Positions 47,905 through 57,944 of a stretch of 64,000 nt of DNA are shown here, piece after piece. The DNA lies in assembly GCA_032716605.1 (NCBI GenBank), contig CM064495.1, positions 41,287,446 to 41,351,445 on the forward strand, in the 5' to 3' direction. Source of the stretch: Paralithodes platypus. Lineage: Eukaryota; Arthropoda; Malacostraca; Decapoda; Lithodidae. Both the position numbers and the translations under genes were made by a program. Positions within the stretch are counted from its first letter, which is position 1. Each line of letters begins with the position of its first letter. Below the pieces are notes generated by a model. It saw nothing but the letters and a program-made list of their open reading frames with translations, was not told where the DNA came from and did not search any database.

Positions 47905-49763
47905 TGTTACGACCTGGCACTCGGGTACACAAGGGCTCTCAATCAGGACTCTAATACGGCTCGCTGCCACAACGGAAACACACGATCCCAACCCCTGAGT
48001 ACTGCCAGCCGAACAAAAAACACCAATACCCTCCAGAGTTCAATCTGCTATAACGGGGTATACAAGAACTCGGTACTAGTGTTCAACAACAGACTAATAA
48101 AGAGACAGGAATTCTCTAGTCTGGTCAACAATCAAACAAAGAAGTAAGAAACAACAACACCAAAGAATAGTGTTGGCCGAAGCCGAAGTAATCCACCCTT
48201 GACTAAGAACTTAAGAAGTCCTCCACCCTCTACTTCGGATCGGCACTATTACGTTACGTTAATTAATAGTCCTTAAGCATCGAGCAAGGAATCTTCTGAA
48301 AAAAGTTAGATGCTTCTCGGATGCTCGTAAGAAGTACGTATCGGATTTTGAACAGTAATTCAATAAGAAAAACACTGGCAATTAAATACTATTACAGGTT
48401 TAAATTGGCATAAGAATAATTAAAAGAATATGCAATAGTAAATGGCAAACATTAAAAAGAAGTACTCCGCAAATGCAACGGCAATAGCCTACTCGGATTG
48501 TGCTCGTGGGCCACTAATCACTAAAGTAGCCAAGCTTGCAACACATGAAATCAATAGTGCATAAACAATATCATACATAAGGAAAGCTTCAATACTATTC
48601 TGTATCTACTAATCGAGTAAAGTCTAGCTGGGGTACTGTGGGCAAAAGGTAGCAGTGACTGAGCAAAAACGGCTCGTAGCCTAGCGAAGTCCTCACAACT
48701 GTTTAAAGTATTACGTTAACACTAACAAGTGCACTTTGAGAAATCCAGATCCCTTGTATCTGGTTTTCTCCCGGCTCCTTGACAAAGTAAAAACAAGCTG
48801 TTAATAAAATACAGGGTGGTTAGGCTCTTGCCCTCACGCACTGTAAATTATTAACTCAACACAGTCAGCCGCGAAGACAACCTAGGCTTCACTGAACCGA
48901 AACGAGTATGCAGGTTTATCGCTTAACCACTGCATCAAACAACAACTCGTAACACAGAAAAGCCTTACCCCAGTCTAGCATTACCTAGACTAGCAGAAAC
49001 CAGGAATAATAATAATAACACACAGGGAAATGCATAGACAAGTGCAACAAACATAAATCAATCCTATTCTAAGTTAACCCTTCCAAAATAGGCTATCTAA
49101 TAGGCATGTATCTCATGAGAACTCAAGCGATAATACGTTGGCTGACTAGCTCTGCACCAACGGGACCATGGAAGTTAAAAAGGGTAGGGAAAAGAGGAGA
49201 TAAGAATGTAAGGTAGTAGAGAAAGTTCACATCAGTCAGAAGAATATATATAGTTAGCAAGGGAAATGAGAAGTCGCTCTGCCTAATGAGTTCTGATCAA
49301 AAAATGGCTAGACTTCCCTTTTTATACTCGGCCCTCTAGTGAGCCCAACGTGAACTACTAAGGACCGCCCACTGACAATCATTACGTAATTTCTCTCTCT
49401 CCTCTGGGATAGACAAAGGCTTTCCTAGCACTGAGGGGAGGGGGGAGGGGGGGGGGGAGTGCTAGTGAGTTAGGCCCACCTCCCGCATGGCGCACCCACT
49501 GACCCCCAACTGTGGCTGCCGCTTCTCCCATCATTACAAATAAGTTTTACACACAATACTTATAACTAATGATATAAAATAGAACTCGTTGACTCAGATG
49601 AAAACAAAATACATATTCATATTACTTATAGTACAACGGCTCACATGAACTAAGTTAGGAAACTCTACATAGACTACAGCCAAAGTTCCTGCCCTGACGA
49701 TCCTAGCGAGAGTGGGGCATGACTAGGCGTTCTGTACAGCATGCTCACACTGGACATGCGTCA
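47905..49763 (-). repeat. 5' LTR of the Gypsy element
   Basis: It is 1859 bp and matches 40325-42180 apart from three one-base indels in homopolymer runs and about one substitution. The near identity shows a young insertion. It ends GCGTCA on the + strand, followed by LINE sequence. Confidence 0.93.
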
Positions 49764-51446
49764 CACACAATACCAGACATTTGGAAGCATGGTATCATCA
49801 TCACATTCCCCAAACCCAACAAAGACCCCACGCTACCCTCCTCGCACCGCCCCATCACACTCCTTTGCTCCCCCTCTAAAGTCATGGAACGCCTAGTATT
49901 ACAACTAATTGCACCTGACCTACCCCTAGCTCCAACACAACATGGCTTTAGGCCACTGCACTCCACAAACACTCTTCTCACAGACCTTACACAAAGAGCT
50001 TTCGACGGCATCAACTCAACTAGACCACCACACAGATCACTATTAGCCACACTCGACATTAGTAAAGCCTTCGATGCCATCCCCCGCCACAACCTAACAA
50101 ACAAAATCTACAACACAAACATACACAACAACACAAAACGGTGGCTGGCCAACTTCCTAGCAGGCAGATGTGCACACGTATCTTTTACCGGTCAGTCATC
50201 TAAAATCAGAAACTTTCCAAACGGAGTCCCACAAGGATCCGTCCTATCGCCCGCACTCTTCAATCTGTACATGCACGATATAACTACACCCAATACGCCC
50301 CAAATAAACTTAGCCTCCTATGCAGATGACATAACACTCACATGCACACACCATGACCCAAAAAGAGCAACAGATCTCCTTCAACCCTATCTCAACACAC
50401 TACATGGCTGGTGCACTACAAACAGACTTAATCTAGCCCCAGCCAAATCCACCGCAACCCTGCTCACAAGTTGGACAGGAGAACACGAATACATCCCTCA
50501 ACTCACCATAAACAACACACCCCTAACACATACACACACACCCAAAATCCTAGGAGTAACATATGATACTCGTATGACATTCAAACAGCACACCACAAAC
50601 ATTAAAAAGAAACCGACACCCAGACTTAACGCCCTCAGGTCACTTGCTCACACAAAATTTGGACACAACAAAGAAACTACCTCCACAGTATATAAACAAT
50701 ACATAAGATCAGTGATGGAATACGCAAGCCCAGCCTGGGCTTCTAACCTAGCTGAAACACATCATAAGACCTTACAGACTATTCAAAACAAAGCCCTGAA
50801 GATCATTACAGGCTGCACAGCTACTGCACCCACAGATCACCTACATCAAGAAACCAAAATCCTCAAAGTCAAAGACCATCTGGACATGAGAGGCACTCAA
50901 TTCCTGGCAGCAGCCTCCACGAACCAAGACCACCCACTAAACTACATGGCAACACACCCACAGACACCAAGAAATATCAAAACAACACCCAGCACACGGT
51001 ATCACACAAATTATTGTCCTCTCTCCCTCCCTGCCCACCCCGAACCAACTTCCAGAAGCACATCCATACTCATATCTCTCACCGATCCATCCACTCACTC
51101 ACAGACAACACGCAGCTGCATGCACGACCTCCCAAAATCCATCCTTCCGAATCCTCCCTTCCTCGCGAGGACAGAGTCCACCTGGCCAGGCTGAGATGCG
51201 GACACCATCCAGCTCTCCTGAGCTATCAGAAGAGACTGGATGACTCCGTTGTCGACGCCTGCCCGGGATGTAACACAGCACCCCATACCATTAAACACAT
51301 CATAGAAGACTGCATTTCACACAACCACTTACGCCAACAACACAATCTACACTCAATGAGAGCTCTGTGGGAAAGCCCGATCGTGGCCATGGCCTTCATC
51401 AGGGACTCGGGGCTGTTCGGCCAGGCAGCTTAGGGAACAACAACAA
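49764..51446 (+). pseudogene. LINE copy 1 reverse transcriptase and C-terminal region
   Basis: This is the RT-containing part of the split LINE. Motifs: PNKDPTLPSSHRPITLLCSP, LDISKAFDAIPR, NGVPQGSVLSPALFNLYMHD and the catalytic SYADDITL. The main frame runs to 51194. A small deletion near 51008, relative to copy 2, shifts the frame so the true C-terminus continues at 51014-51433 (RCGHHPALL, CPGCNTAPHTIKHIIEDC, ending GLFGQAA). CPGC...H...C is the C-terminal zinc-binding motif of Jockey-like elements. The N-terminal RT part lies before the Gypsy insertion. Confidence 0.88.
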
Positions 51447-51641
51447 CAACAAAAACTAAATTGGAATAACTTCCTACAAACACTTGATCACAAAACAAAC
51501 CCCAAAAAACTCTACAAAACACTAAACAGCATCACACTTTCCAACAGCAACACAACACAATCACATGCTGCAATCACAACAACAGACTCTACTCCTTCAT
51601 GTAAACAACAAGCAAACACTCTCATCAATCACTTCTCACAT

Positions 51642-52646
51642 GTGAGCCACCTAAAACCTCACAAAGACGACCGACGTGTCATCCGACGTAAGAGACAATT
51701 CCCCACAGACCCTGACTATACACCCTTCACCAATCACCAGACAAAGCATATCATCAACAATCTCAAGCACTCACCTGCCTGTGGCCTAGACAACATAAGC
51801 AACATACACCTCAGACACCTGGGACCACAAGGCATACAAGCACTCACTAACATATCAAACTACAGCTATTCACACAACACAATACCAGACATTTGGAAGC
51901 ATGGTATCATCATCACATTCCCCAAACCCAACAAAGACCCCATACTACCCTCCTCGCACCGCCCCATCACACTCCTTTGCTCCCCCTCCAAAGTCATGGA
52001 ACGCCTAGTATTACAACTAATTACACCTGACCTACCCCTAGCTCCAACACAACATGGCTTTAGGCCACTGCACTCCACAAACACTCTTCTCACAGACCTT
52101 CCACAAAGAGCTTTTGACGGCATCAACTCAGCTAGACCACCACACAGATCACTATTAGCCACACTCGACATTAGTAAAGCCTTCGATGCCATCCCCCGCC
52201 ACAACCTAACAAACAAAATCTACAACACAAACATGCACAACAACACAAAAAGGTGGCTGGCCAACTTCCTAGCAGGCAGATGTGCACACGTATCTTTTGC
52301 CGGTCAGTCATCTAAAATCAGAAACTTTCCAAACGGAGTCCCACAAGGATCCGTCCTATCGCCCGCACTCTTCAATCTGTACATGCACGATATAACTACA
52401 CCCAATATGCCCCAAATAAACTTAGCCTCCTATGCAGATGACATAACACTCATATGCACACACCATGACCCAAAGAGAGCAACAGATCTCCTTCAACCCT
52501 ATCTCAACACACTACATGGCTGGTGCACTACAAACAGACTTAATCTAGCCCCAGCCAAATCCACCGCAACCCTGCTCACAAGCTGGACAGGAGAACACGA
52601 ATACATCCCTCAACTCACCATAAACAACACACACCCAAAATCCTAG
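51642..52646 (+). CDS. LINE reverse transcriptase (copy 2), N-terminal part
   Basis: The 334-codon frame covers the RT fingers and palm: KHSPACGLDNISNIHLRHLG, PSSHRPITLLCSP, LDISKAFDAIPR, NGVPQGSVLSPALFNLYMHD and SYADDITL. It stops where the SINE-like insertion and a small deletion begin. Before insertion it continued into 52903-53779. The start codon lies within the element; the natural ORF2 start would be further 5' and is missing because this copy is truncated. Confidence 0.88.
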   Translation: MSHLKPHKDDRRVIRRKRQFPTDPDYTPFTNHQTKHIINNLKHSPACGLDNISNIHLRHLGPQGIQALTNISNYSYSHNTIPDIWKHGIIITFPKPNKDPILPSSHRPITLLCSPSKVMERLVLQLITPDLPLAPTQHGFRPLHSTNTLLTDLPQRAFDGINSARPPHRSLLATLDISKAFDAIPRHNLTNKIYNTNMHNNTKRWLANFLAGRCAHVSFAGQSSKIRNFPNGVPQGSVLSPALFNLYMHDITTPNMPQINLASYADDITLICTHHDPKRATDLLQPYLNTLHGWCTTNRLNLAPAKSTATLLTSWTGEHEYIPQLTINNTHPKS

Positions 52647-52650
52647 GAGT

Positions 52651-52891
52651 TGTTGTTCCCTAAGCTGCCTGGCCGAACAGCCCCGAGTCCCTGAGATCCA
52701 AGGACCCGTGCCCCCAGGGAGGGGGCAGGGGATGGTTGTGACGGTTTGGCTCCCGAAACTGCTCCCCGCGGCCGGCATCCGGTTTTCCTCCACTGGTCGT
52801 TGATTTTGTCTTCGGCCGTGGAGGGTCGGCAGCCATCCGCGGTTGGCAGCCTCGGGAGGTGGCCCCACGGCGTAGACGCCGCCACATCAGG
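52651..52891 (-). mobile_element. Non-autonomous element with LINE 3' tail, 241 bp
   Basis: An 11-bp duplication ATCCTAGGAGT (52640-52650 and 52892-52902) flanks it. On the - strand it ends GGACTCGGGGCTGTTCGGCC...AACAACA, the same 3' end as the LINE it sits in. The 5' part encodes a short frame (MAADPPRPKTKSTTSGG...) that runs in frame into the LINE terminal residues GLFGQAA. It is therefore either a SINE using the LINE tail or an internally deleted LINE (5' end joined to 3' end). Confidence 0.88.
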
Positions 52892-52902
52892 ATCCTAGGA
52901 GT

Positions 52903-53779
52903 AACATATGATACTCATATGACATTCAAACAGCACACCACAAACATTAAAAAGAAACTGACACCCAGACTTAACGCCCTCAGGTCACTTGCTCACACAA
53001 AATTTGGACACAACAAAGAAACTACCACCACAGTATATAAACAATACATAAGATCAGTGATGGAATACGCAAGCCCAGCCTGGGCTTCTAACCTAGCTGA
53101 AACACATCATAAGACCTTACAAACTATTCAAAACAAAGCCCTGAAGATCATTACAGGCTGCACAGCTACTGCACCCACAGATCACCTACATCACGAAACC
53201 AAAATCCTCAAAGTCAAAGACCATCTGGACATGAGAGGCACTCAATTCCTGGCAGCAGCCTCCACGAACCAAGACCACCCACTAAACTACATGGCAACAC
53301 ACCCACAGACACCAAGAAATATCAAAACAACACCCAGCACACGGTATCACACACAATTATTGTCCTCTCTCCCTCCCTGCCCACCCCGAACCAACTTCCA
53401 GAAGCACATCCATACTCATATCTCTCACCGATCCATCCACTCACTCACAGACAACACGCAGCTGCATGCACGACCTCCCGAAATCCATCCTTCCGAATCC
53501 TCCCTTCCTCGCGAGGACAGAGTCCACCTGGCCAGGCTGAGATGCGGACACCATCCAGCTCTCCTGAGCTATCAGAAGAGACTGGATGACTCCGTTGTCG
53601 ACGCCTGTCCGGGATGTAACACAGCACCCCATACCATTAAACACATCATAGAAGACTGCATTTCACACAACCACTTACGCCAACAACACAATCTACACTC
53701 AATGAGAGCTCTGTGGGAAAGCCCGATCGTGGCCATGGCCTTCATCAGGGACTCGGGGCTGTTCGGCCAGGCAGCTTAG
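52903..53779 (+). CDS. LINE reverse transcriptase (copy 2), C-terminal part
   Basis: This is the continuation after the insertion: ILGVTYDTHMTFKQH, YKQYIRSVMEYASPAW, KALKIITG, then the zinc-binding CPGCNTAPHTIKHIIEDC and the end IRDSGLFGQAA. Unlike copy 1, this part has no frame shift. An open frame of 306 codons begins at 52859 inside the inserted element, but the first 15 codons belong to that element. Confidence 0.88.
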
Positions 53780-53964
53780 GGAACAACAACAACAACAACA
53801 ACAACACTTGATCTTAAAGCTAAGCTACGTTATTCTGTCAAGTTGTTACTTCTTGTGTCATCTTCCTACAGCACTGCCAATTATGAGTTATTTATTATGC
53901 CTAATTAAATATTCAGTTAGGCGTTATTACTCCTTATCATATATCATGTATAACCTACAATACT

Positions 53965-54362
53965 TTTGGTGATGGGCTTGTCTATCAGAGTATGAATTGA
54001 GCGTTCTCTGCCATACACATAGCTTACTCGGACTGTTCCTTTTACTTATATGTTTTCTAGATCTCAAGTGGATTGACCTCTCTACTGCCAACCTAGATGG
54101 TTGGCAGACTGGGAGCCAAAGCGTCACATTTTTCCTTTGCCCCTCAACTTTCCCTTCATAATTGTTAAGGGGCACAGGGCCTTGGATGAGGCTTCAGTGT
54201 CCCGGGCATTTCCACACCCTCCTCAGCTCCTCGCCTGGGAGCGGCTTCAGTCACCTGCTTTAGTGGTAAAGCAGGGAGGGTTCTGTGGGGGCACTCGGTT
54301 ATGACCTTGCTCAGGACCTTGGGGCTGTTCTGTCGGACAGCCTGGAGAACAACAATAACAGC
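53965..54362 (+). mobile_element. SINE-like element (family 2), 5'-truncated copy
   Basis: A 13-bp duplication AACCTACAATACT (53952-53964 and 54363-54375) flanks it. It matches 37328-37841 in opposite orientation over its 3' 400 bp and ends GGGGCTGTTCTGTCGGACAG...AACAACAATAACAG. Confidence 0.82.
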
Positions 54363-54375
54363 AACCTACAATACT

Positions 54376-54942
54376 GCCTATTAAGAGTTATTTATTGCAC
54401 ATAATATCATCCTATACCTAACTTAGATCATTTTCTGGAGTGAGTTATTTAGTAACCTACAATATTACTTATGAGTTTTGTGCCATACCTTACATAATCA
54501 AATAATTAAATAGGGGGTCTCTACCTCTGCACTAAAGGGAATATGTGTGTTGAAATGTGCTAGATTACTGTACTGAGATGTGAGCAGTCAAGACTGCTGA
54601 TATGAGTTTGGTGAGATGGTTGCCACAGCTAGTGATGGACCACCGTGAGCGACTTGGTTTAAGAGTGTATCGGTGCTTACTGTGGTGCATTGGCAAAGTG
54701 GAGAAAATAGATGAAAATTATTGGGTGAATTGTTCAAAGTTTAGAAGTGGAGGATAAGAGAGCAATCAGTAGAATCAAGACGACCTGGGAGGAGGTTCTT
54801 AGGCGGGGTCTCGGGACTAGGTCACAAAACAAAGTGATTGTATGGAGACTACAGCATGGAAAGCAGCCATCAATTGACTAAGACATAGCTGTTCAAAACA
54901 TGGGACTAACTTTCAGTCAATACCGATACTGAGCCTACACAC
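54376..54942. other. Intron sequence, no feature recognised
   Basis: Moderately AT-rich. No reading frame or repeat I recognise. Confidence 0.45.
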
Positions 54943-55120
54943 CTTCAACCAGTGTAGCAACATCATCTTGGTGTGAAAGAAGCCGAGGATCAATGTTGGG
55001 GTGGTCTGTGGGATCCCGGGAGCGGAGGGTGATGGTGCCACGGCTCTTGGGACGCACCAGGATTGGGCGTAGTGTGAACCCCTCCTCACCCAGGATGTCG
55101 CCTATGTACTCATAGAATTT
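54943..55120 (-). CDS. GMC oxidoreductase exon
   Basis: The acceptor is TTCCCAG and the donor GAAG|GTGTGT. It encodes KFYEYIGDILGEEGFTLRPI, then LVRPKSRGTITLRSRDP and DHPNIDPRLLSHQDDVATLV plus EG. The RPKSRGxIxLRSxDPxDxPxIDPxxL block is highly characteristic of GMC enzymes. It starts in phase 0 and ends in phase 1. Confidence 0.94.
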
Positions 55121-55298
55121 CTGGGAATAAGGGGAATATATTGGTTTAGTTTTTATTTATTTATTTTCTCTGAGTGACGGAGACAAAAGGCAGAACTGCC
55201 TGTAGCGAGTGCCTCCCTTAAAGTTGAAAGAAAGACGGCCAAAATCAAGGGACGTTCAAGCCAAAATGCGTGGATACAGAAAGTTTAAAGCAATTTAA

Positions 55299-56149
55299 GG
55301 GGACCGACCGGTTAATTACAAACTTCCAGGTCTTGCTTTCAATTTAAATTAAATTTGGCACAGGTGTATATGACCATAAAACTAGATAACAATTTTTTTT
55401 TCTTGCAATTTAGGTAAACAAAAATTGAAAATCATAGCACTGCAGAAAATTATAAACTCCTACAGAAATCCCCATAGCACATGTTTTATGTGATCAAACT
55501 ACTCACAAAAGGTGTATCTGTAGTTTCTATGAAACACATTTTATATATTTTGTGTATTTGTTCGATTTAGGTGATTACGGATTCAGGCGAATATATTTAT
55601 AGAAAATTACAAATTTGACGACATTGTGAAAAAAAAAAAATTAATAGAGTAAATTGGCTTTATAGGCCTTTTAGTGTTTTTAATTACCTTTCCAATGGTA
55701 TATACACCATTCCTATAGGTCCAATAATAACTGTAGAATAACATCCGATAGTGCGGCAATATAGGTTCTGAGAAAAACAGGTGAAAGTCTAAGGTAATTA
55801 GGTGAACATTTTTACTTTTGTTTTTTAGATTTACAATATTTTACGCAGGAACATGGCAAAGTAGAAGATAAAGCGTATGGGAGGTTGTAGAGTAGCTTAC
55901 GCTCTTTCGATTTATATAGGTATGCTCCTCGTACGACCAGTAGTTACTGAGCATGTTAATTTCAAAGTTCGCTATATAACTTTTTTAGAATTACAGGAAA
56001 AGTTTGGAAAACATAAAAAAAAACTAGATGGGTTTTCACTAATAACATTTCACTGGCTTATGAAGGGATGTTGACTCTTGTTGAGTAAACACCTATTGGT
56101 ATTTTCAGGATTTAGAGTTTTTAAAGCCTAAATTAACCGGTCGGTCCCC
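55299..56149. mobile_element. TTAA-flanked MITE, 851 bp
   Basis: Perfect ends GGGGACCGACCGGTTAATT and AATTAACCGGTCGGTCCCC lie between TTAA at 55295-55298 and 56150-56153. No transposase; an ORF of 65 codons at 55877-56074 is unassigned. The TTAA target suggests piggyBac or a similar superfamily, though the GGGG start is unlike the CCC start of the other two TTAA elements here. Confidence 0.87.
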
Positions 56150-56409
56150 TTAAGTCATAGGAAGAGGGAAAGACTGATTTTGGGAGAGTAACAGTGTGTA
56201 TCTGTTGAATAGAAGAAAGATTGAGAGGAACTTTTCACTCTTGGGTTGGAGAGTTGCACAGAGTAGGGGTGGGATTGTGTTGCTAGACGGTTGCCATGTG
56301 CTCTACAAAGAGGGGGTGGAATACACTGAGGGAGCTCTGAGGAACGCTGATTATTGTAATAGCAGTAGAATAGAGTTTATGTAATGTAACTCGAGTACAG
56401 TACTAGTTG

Positions 56410-57045
56410 TCGTTCTCTAGGCTGCCTGGCCGAACAGTCCCCGAGTCACTAAGGAATGCCATGGCCACGATCGGGCTCCCACAGGGCTCTCAAGGAGTGT
56501 AGATTATGTTGTTGGCGTAATTGATTGTGTGGAATGCAGTCTTCTATGATGTGTCTAATAGTATGGGGTGCTGTGTTGCATCCTGGGCAGGTGTCGACGA
56601 CGGAGTAATCCAATCTCTTTTGGTAGCTCAGAAGAGCTGGATGGTGCCCACATCTCAACCTGGCCAGGTGGACTCTGTCCTCGCGAGGAAGGGAGGATTC
56701 AGAAGGATAGATTTCGGGAAGCCGTGCCTGCAGCTGCGTGTTGTCTTTGAGTGATTGGATGGAACGGCGAGAGATATGAGTATGGATGTTCTTCTGGAAG
56801 CTGGTTTGGTGTGGGCAGGGAGGGAGAGATGACATTATTTGTGTGTGATATGTGCTGGGTGTTGTTTTGATATTCCTTGGTGTCTGTGGGTGTGCTGCCA
56901 TGTAGTGTAGTGGATGATATTGGTTTGAGGAGGCTGCAGCCAGGAATTAGAGTGCCTCTCATGTCCAGGTGGTCTTCGACTTTAAAGACTTTGGTGTCTT
57001 GATGTAGGTGTAGTAGCTGTGCATCCTGTGGTGATTTAGATCTTA
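56410..57045 (-). pseudogene. 5'-truncated LINE fragment, same family as 38980-53801
   Basis: On the - strand it reads RVHLARLRCGHHPALLSYQK, CPGCNTAPHTIRHIIEDC and ends at GGACTGTTCGGCCAGGCAGC. It is more diverged than the copies in the 18-kb intron, so it is an older insertion of the same family. Confidence 0.85.
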
Positions 57046-57231
57046 GTAGAATATCTGGGTGTAGGATGAATATTTGAGTTCAGTTATGGTTTTGTGTTTG
57101 TTGTTTACAGTATGTATTGATGTACTGTATATCATTATTATATGAATTATTCTGGTATGCCTTACATTTCTCTTATATATTGTATATTTTTCATATTTTT
57201 TATGCAATAATTGTTGTAGAACAACACAAAC

Positions 57232-57392
57232 CTTCTTATCGAAACTCCAGAGTCCTGAGTTGAAAATTCCGAGATCATAAGCCATAGTGGCGGAGTTGAA
57301 GAATATCTGCATGTCTGGCCAGAGTGGGTCGCCCCCTCGCCCCACCTTCACCCACGCGTTGATAAAGTCCAGGGGAGCGGTACCCAAAGGTC
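57232..57392 (-). CDS. GMC oxidoreductase exon
   Basis: The acceptor is CTCACCAG and the donor AAG|GTTTGT. It encodes GPLGTAPLDFINAWVKVGRG, then GDPLWPDMQIFFNSATMAYD and LGIFNSGLWSFDKK. GP and WPDMQ are conserved landmarks. Phase 1 entry, phase 0 exit. Confidence 0.92.
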
Positions 57393-57436
57393 CTGGTGAG
57401 AAATGTTTGGAAGATTGTCAGTCATAGTCATTTAGG

Positions 57437-57505
57437 GGAGGTGTGGTGGAGTGGTCATGCCACTGGATTGGTAATCCAATGGACCCGGGTTCAAATCCCG
57501 ATATG
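57437..57505 (+). ncRNA. tRNA-like sequence, probable SINE head
   Basis: A perfect A box TGGTGGAGTGG (57444-57454) and B box GGTTCAAATCC (57488-57498) are present. The T arm pairs, and a 7-base loop TTGGTAA gives a GGT-like anticodon with one mispaired stem base. The downstream non-tRNA sequence and a poly-A run suggest a SINE rather than a working tRNA gene. Confidence 0.6.
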
Positions 57506-57894
57506 TCAATGGGAAGATATTATTGGGATTAAATTTGTGCTGTACCTAGTATCGGTGCATTACCACAAAGCCCACCGAAATGCCAAAAAAATACCCTCAT
57601 TGTTCCCTGATTAAATAACACTGTATGAATATTCCCATATTCAAAATATGTTACAGGGGAACAATGCCTAGTGAGTTCACTGCTCAATAGGTGGCGTTCT
57701 GAGAGTGAGGGTCTGAGTCTGGAGGGTGAGACGGTGTAGCACTTGAGCGAAGCAACCAGCCGCTTCAGAGATGGAGCTGCTTCGAGCCATGATGGATGCT
57801 TCGCATGTCTCACTCCCCAGACTGGAACAAGACCTCACGGGCTTCACCGTGTTGAGCGGTGGAATGTACAGGCTCTCAGCCTATGCCCGAGAGG

Positions 57895-57943
<49 letters not shown>
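57506..57943 (+). repeat. GC-richer sequence ending in a 47-base poly-A tract
   Basis: The tract 57897-57943 is uninterrupted A. The preceding 240 bp is GC-richer than its surroundings. It could be the body and tail of the tRNA-derived SINE above or a separate retroposed RNA. No target duplication was found by eye. Confidence 0.5.

Positions 57944-57944
<1 letters not shown>

Larger units (their letters stand above)
40325..49763 (-). mobile_element. Ty3/gypsy-type LTR retrotransposon with Gmr1-like pol order
   Basis: The 9.4-kb element has two 1.86-kb LTRs and a - strand internal region. Domains in order are gag, CCHC zinc knuckle, aspartic protease, integrase, reverse transcriptase and RNase H. 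Integrase before RT is the copia-like order known from the Gmr1 group, while the RT itself is Ty3/gypsy-like. Flanking LINE sequence shares ACACA at the borders, consistent with a 4-5 bp target duplication. At least three frame breaks separate otherwise well-conserved domains. Confidence 0.9.
38980..51446 (+). mobile_element. LINE copy 1, split by an LTR retrotransposon
   Basis: A Jockey-like non-LTR element runs 38980-40324 and resumes at 49764-51446. Its 5' flank carries CAACACTTGATCT (38967-38979), but the matching duplication is only found after copy 2 (53802-53814). Order: endonuclease remnants (39006-39913), RT, then the C-terminal region, ending GGACTCGGGGCTGTTCGGCC and an AAC-repeat tail. 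The 5' end is truncated. The same region in copy 2 shows the uninterrupted Gypsy target. Confidence 0.85.
51447..53801 (+). mobile_element. LINE copy 2, tandem to copy 1
   Basis: It starts at AACAACAACAAAAACTAAATTGG, the internal site that in copy 1 lies at about 39885, and runs to an AAC-repeat tail. It is nearly identical to copy 1. The target duplication CAACACTTGATCT follows it at 53802-53814 and precedes copy 1 at 38967-38979, with none between the copies. A non-autonomous element splits it at 52651-52891. Confidence 0.88.

Noticed and set aside
52859..52902. ATG at 52859 as a natural start of a 306-codon protein
   Set aside because: The first codons belong to an inserted element; the frame is the LINE RT C-terminus.
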